Shown here: positions 4,602-6,368 of the stretch, piece after piece
Layout: the number at the start of each line of letters is the position of its first letter
How positions within the stretch are numbered: the stretch's first letter is position 1
Assembly: GCA_001563325.1 (NCBI GenBank)
Contig: LRSK01000190.1
Span: 1 to 6,368 of the forward strand
Direction: 5' to 3'
DNA: 6,368 nucleotides
Source: Candidatus Thorarchaeota archaeon SMTZ1-83
Lineage (GTDB): Archaea > Asgardarchaeota > Thorarchaeia > Thorarchaeales > Thorarchaeaceae
The notes under the pieces: model-generated
The model's database searches: none
The model's input: only the letters and a program-made list of their open reading frames with translations
What the model was told of the DNA's origin: nothing
Translations under genes and position numbers: made by a program

Positions 4602-5549
4602 ACTTCGGACTCCAGAGTCCCGTTTTGAGAACCTACAAGAATATCCATTCTCACCAAACCATGTTGAAATAGATGGACTACGAATTCATTATGTCGATGA
4701 AGGCCCTCTGGATGCACCACCGGTCCTCCTAATGCATGGGGAGCCATCATGGAGCTACCTATACCGGAAGATGATTCCTCTGCTCAATGAGGAGGGCCTC
4801 CGCACCATCGCTCCAGACTTGGTGGGGTTTGGCCGGTCTGACAAGCTCCCCAGGACAAAGGACTATTCGTACAAGATGCATGTCGACATAATGACGGAGT
4901 TTGTGAAGCACCTGAATCTTCAGAACATTACACTCTTTTGCCAAGACTGGGGGGTCTAATAGGATTCCGCATTCTAGGAAACCAGTCTAATCGTTCTTCC
5001 AGGGTTATTGTTGCCATTACGGGGCTTCCTGCGGCCAGGGGAATCACTGGATGGATTGGTGGCACGACATTCAAGCTTCGGCTGATGCGAGAGGGGAAGG
5101 TCTCGATTGAGGAGCTATGGGAGAAACCTAGCCTTCTGAGATGGGTCGCATACTCCCGAACAGTACCAAAGTTGCCAATGGGCGATATAATCCTGGGAGC
5201 GACCGTGACAAACCTCCCTCCAGAGGTTATCCGAGCATACGAAGCTCCGTTTCCAGATGAAAAATACAAGGCTGGTGCGTGCATCTTTCCAAGCTTGGTG
5301 CCCACCCAACTTCGAGAAAACCAGAGGGTCTGGGATGAAGTACTCTCCAAGTGGAAGAGGCCATTTCTTACTGCTTTTAGTGACCTTGATCCAATAACTG
5401 CTGGTGGAGAACGCTTGTTTCAGAAGAGGATTCCGGGAGTCCAAGATAGAGAACATGTTACTATCAAAGGCGCGGGGCATTTTCTGCAGGAGGATAAGAG
5501 CGAAGAGCTCGTACGAATCATCTTGAACATCATTGAAGAAGATACATGA
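4585..5549 (+). pseudogene. Haloalkane dehalogenase homologue, disrupted by early TAG and a -1 frameshift
   Basis: Alpha/beta-hydrolase that hydrolyses carbon-halogen bonds to an alcohol plus halide; it resembles the DhlA-type (HLD-I) subfamily. The N-terminus LRTPESRFENL is typical, then IDGLRIHYVDEG, HGEPSWSYLYR (oxyanion region, H51-E53) and APDLVGFGRSDK. The nucleophile is D121 with halide-binding W122 in QDWG (GAC 4945-4947). The first frame ends at TAA 4957. A shift at the six-G run 4949-4954 restores GLIGFRILG and the rest, to TGA 5547-5549. The second part holds a likely second halide-binding Trp (TGG 5142, in LLRWVAYS), then AYEAPFPDEKYKAGA. The acid Asp is in SDLDPIT (GAT 5388) and the base His in GAGHFLQED (CAT 5478). 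Spacings match DhlA except for about 15 extra residues in the cap. ATG 4585 is in frame but followed by CCA TAG; the frame then continues KGILRTPE. With both lesions repaired it would be about 321 aa. Either a recent pseudogene or sequence errors. Confidence 0.85.
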
Positions 5550-5711
5550 TTGGTTCTCAAAGACTTGGACTCAGAACAGTTCGAGCGGTATTCCTACTTG
5601 AAGTGAAATCAGTACACAGTCATCATCATTCCCGGAAACCCCAGCAAGAAAGAAGAAATGGAAAGCCCCCTGTCATTATCGCTACTTCACCGCAATGTTT
5701 GGATTATGTAG
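5550..5711 (+). other. Gap with protein-like fragments, possibly decayed coding sequence
   Basis: Immediately after the dehalogenase stop, the same frame reads 18 codons ending DSEQFERYSYLK, then TGA (5604-5606). It then reads NQYTVIIIPGNPSKKEE and more, to TAG (5709-5711). The composition looks protein-like, and IPGNP resembles a strand-turn found in some alpha/beta hydrolases, but there is no plausible start or full domain. It may be a remnant of a decayed gene or coincidence. Nothing else is seen in this 180-bp gap. Confidence 0.15.
5702..5711 (+). promoter_or_regulatory. Possible TATA box for the right-hand dehydrogenase
   Basis: GATTATGTAG has a TTATGT core centred about 24 bp before ATG 5730, again compatible with a leaderless archaeal transcript. 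The same TTATGT core occurs at a similar distance before the acetyltransferase gene. A weak match, supported mainly by position. Confidence 0.3.
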
Positions 5712-5729
5712 AATGATGGATGTGAGATA

Positions 5730-6368
5730 ATGGGAAGGCTGGACGATAGGGCCGTTGTAATAACAGGCGGCGCAAGTGGAATTGGAAAGTCAATAGTCGA
5801 ACTATTCGTGAGAGAAGGAGCTAACGTGGTCATTGCTGACATTCAGGATGAGCTGGGTCAGGAGCTTGCTGACAGGCTTGGAGATAGTGCCACCTTCATA
5901 CATACTGATGTCAGTCTCGAAGACGACGTGAAGGCTATGATTGAACACGCCGTAGACACCTACGCCCGTTTGGACTGTGTCGTCAACAATGCAGGCATGG
6001 GCGGCGTCAAGGGAGAAATAGAGTCAATTCCTCTCGAGGATTTTGACCGGTCGATGGCTATTCTGCTTCGTGGAGTCTTCCTTGGAATGAAACACGCTGC
6101 ACCAGTCATGAAGAAGCAAGGTGGAGGGAACATCATGAACATCTCAAGTATAGCTGGTCTACGCGGTGTTTCGCAGAATCACCCGTACAGCGCAGCCAAA
6201 GCGGCGGTCATTCAGCTGACTCGTACAGTGGCGATGGAATTGGCATACTACAAAATCCGCGTCAACAGTATCTGCCCGGGTTCAATCGTGACTTCCATAT
6301 TTGGTGCGGCTAGGGGAATGTCGAGTGCTGAGAGTGTCAAGACCTATGACAGTTTGACTCGTCTATTC
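5730..6368 (+). CDS. Short-chain dehydrogenase/reductase, 3' end outside window
   Basis: Classical SDR; the first 213 codons are present and the frame is open to the last base. It is predicted to be a soluble NAD-dependent alcohol dehydrogenase or ketoreductase. TGGASGIG (12-19) is the cofactor loop and D37 in VVIAD favours NAD(H). TDVS is at 59-62, NNAG at 86-89 and NISS at 137-140. Y153 and K157 lie in YSAAK, and VNSICPG is at 178-184. At the position of the structural Asn of the catalytic tetrad the protein has Leu (LLRGVFLGMKHA, 112-123). From memory, this is a recurring variant in one SDR subgroup rather than damage. The start is ATG 5730; an in-frame TAG at 5709 limits extension. It follows the dehalogenase on the same strand, and a role in oxidising the alcohol released by dehalogenation is attractive but unproven. 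Roughly 35-60 residues are missing beyond the window. Confidence 0.92.
   Translation, partial: MGRLDDRAVVITGGASGIGKSIVELFVREGANVVIADIQDELGQELADRLGDSATFIHTDVSLEDDVKAMIEHAVDTYARLDCVVNNAGMGGVKGEIESIPLEDFDRSMAILLRGVFLGMKHAAPVMKKQGGGNIMNISSIAGLRGVSQNHPYSAAKAAVIQLTRTVAMELAYYKIRVNSICPGSIVTSIFGAARGMSSAESVKTYDSLTRLF

Noticed and set aside
4421..4672. Plus-strand open frame upstream of and overlapping the dehalogenase start
   Set aside because: Out of frame with the dehalogenase motifs, and no recognisable sequence; it does not provide the missing N-terminus.
5115..5480. Minus-strand open frames within the dehalogenase second half (also 4928-5350)
   Set aside because: Antisense to a region encoding clear dehalogenase motifs; their translations show no family features.
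1..6368. CRISPR array, insertion sequence or integrase-type mobile element
   Set aside because: No regularly spaced repeats, transposase motifs or flanking duplications were seen on either strand.

Overview
The window looks like a piece of an archaeal chromosome, probably from an uncultivated lineage. An Asgard archaeon such as a Thorarchaeon is my best guess, from gene content and style only; no rRNA, tRNA or lineage marker is present to prove it. The archaeal reading rests on three things. TATA-like boxes lie about 24-27 bp upstream of several start codons, with no room for a leader. Good Shine-Dalgarno sequences are absent. One gene belongs to the archaeal-type MJ0301-like metallo-beta-lactamase family. 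Base composition is moderate, and TAA, TAG and TGA are all used as stops.

Layout, left to right. (1) The C-terminal end of a metallo-beta-lactamase-fold hydrolase runs in from the left (+). (2) A minus-strand group follows, in transcription order: a TetR-type repressor (2611-1961), a short-chain dehydrogenase (1815-1015) and a GNAT acetyltransferase (897-317). The acetyltransferase is frameshifted in a purine-rich tract near its C-terminus. (3) Divergent from the repressor is an isoprenylcysteine-methyltransferase-like membrane protein (2670-3275, +). Their shared spacer holds two perfect palindromes with the same core, TGAAC-N4-GTTCA, exactly 30 bp apart centre to centre. This is a strong candidate for the repressor's own operators. 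(4) A second metallo-beta-lactamase-fold protein, MJ0301/COG1237-like, lies at 3367-4038 (+). (5) A converging VOC/glyoxalase-fold protein lies at 4448-4071 (-). (6) A haloalkane dehalogenase homologue (4585-5549, +) has every catalytic residue recognisable. Its reading frame is broken twice: a TAG at codon 3, and a one-base shortfall in a G run directly after the nucleophilic aspartate. (7) A 180-bp gap follows, then a second short-chain dehydrogenase (5730 onward, +) that runs off the right edge.

Taken together the window reads as an accessory, catabolic or detoxification-type neighbourhood. A haloalkane dehalogenase would release an alcohol, and a neighbouring dehydrogenase could oxidise it. 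The divergent TetR/methyltransferase pair looks like a ligand-responsive switch. That functional linkage is inference. The best-supported observations are the paired operators and the in-register disruptions of the dehalogenase. No CRISPR array, insertion sequence, RNA gene or origin was found, and no gene-free stretch exceeds about 180 bp.
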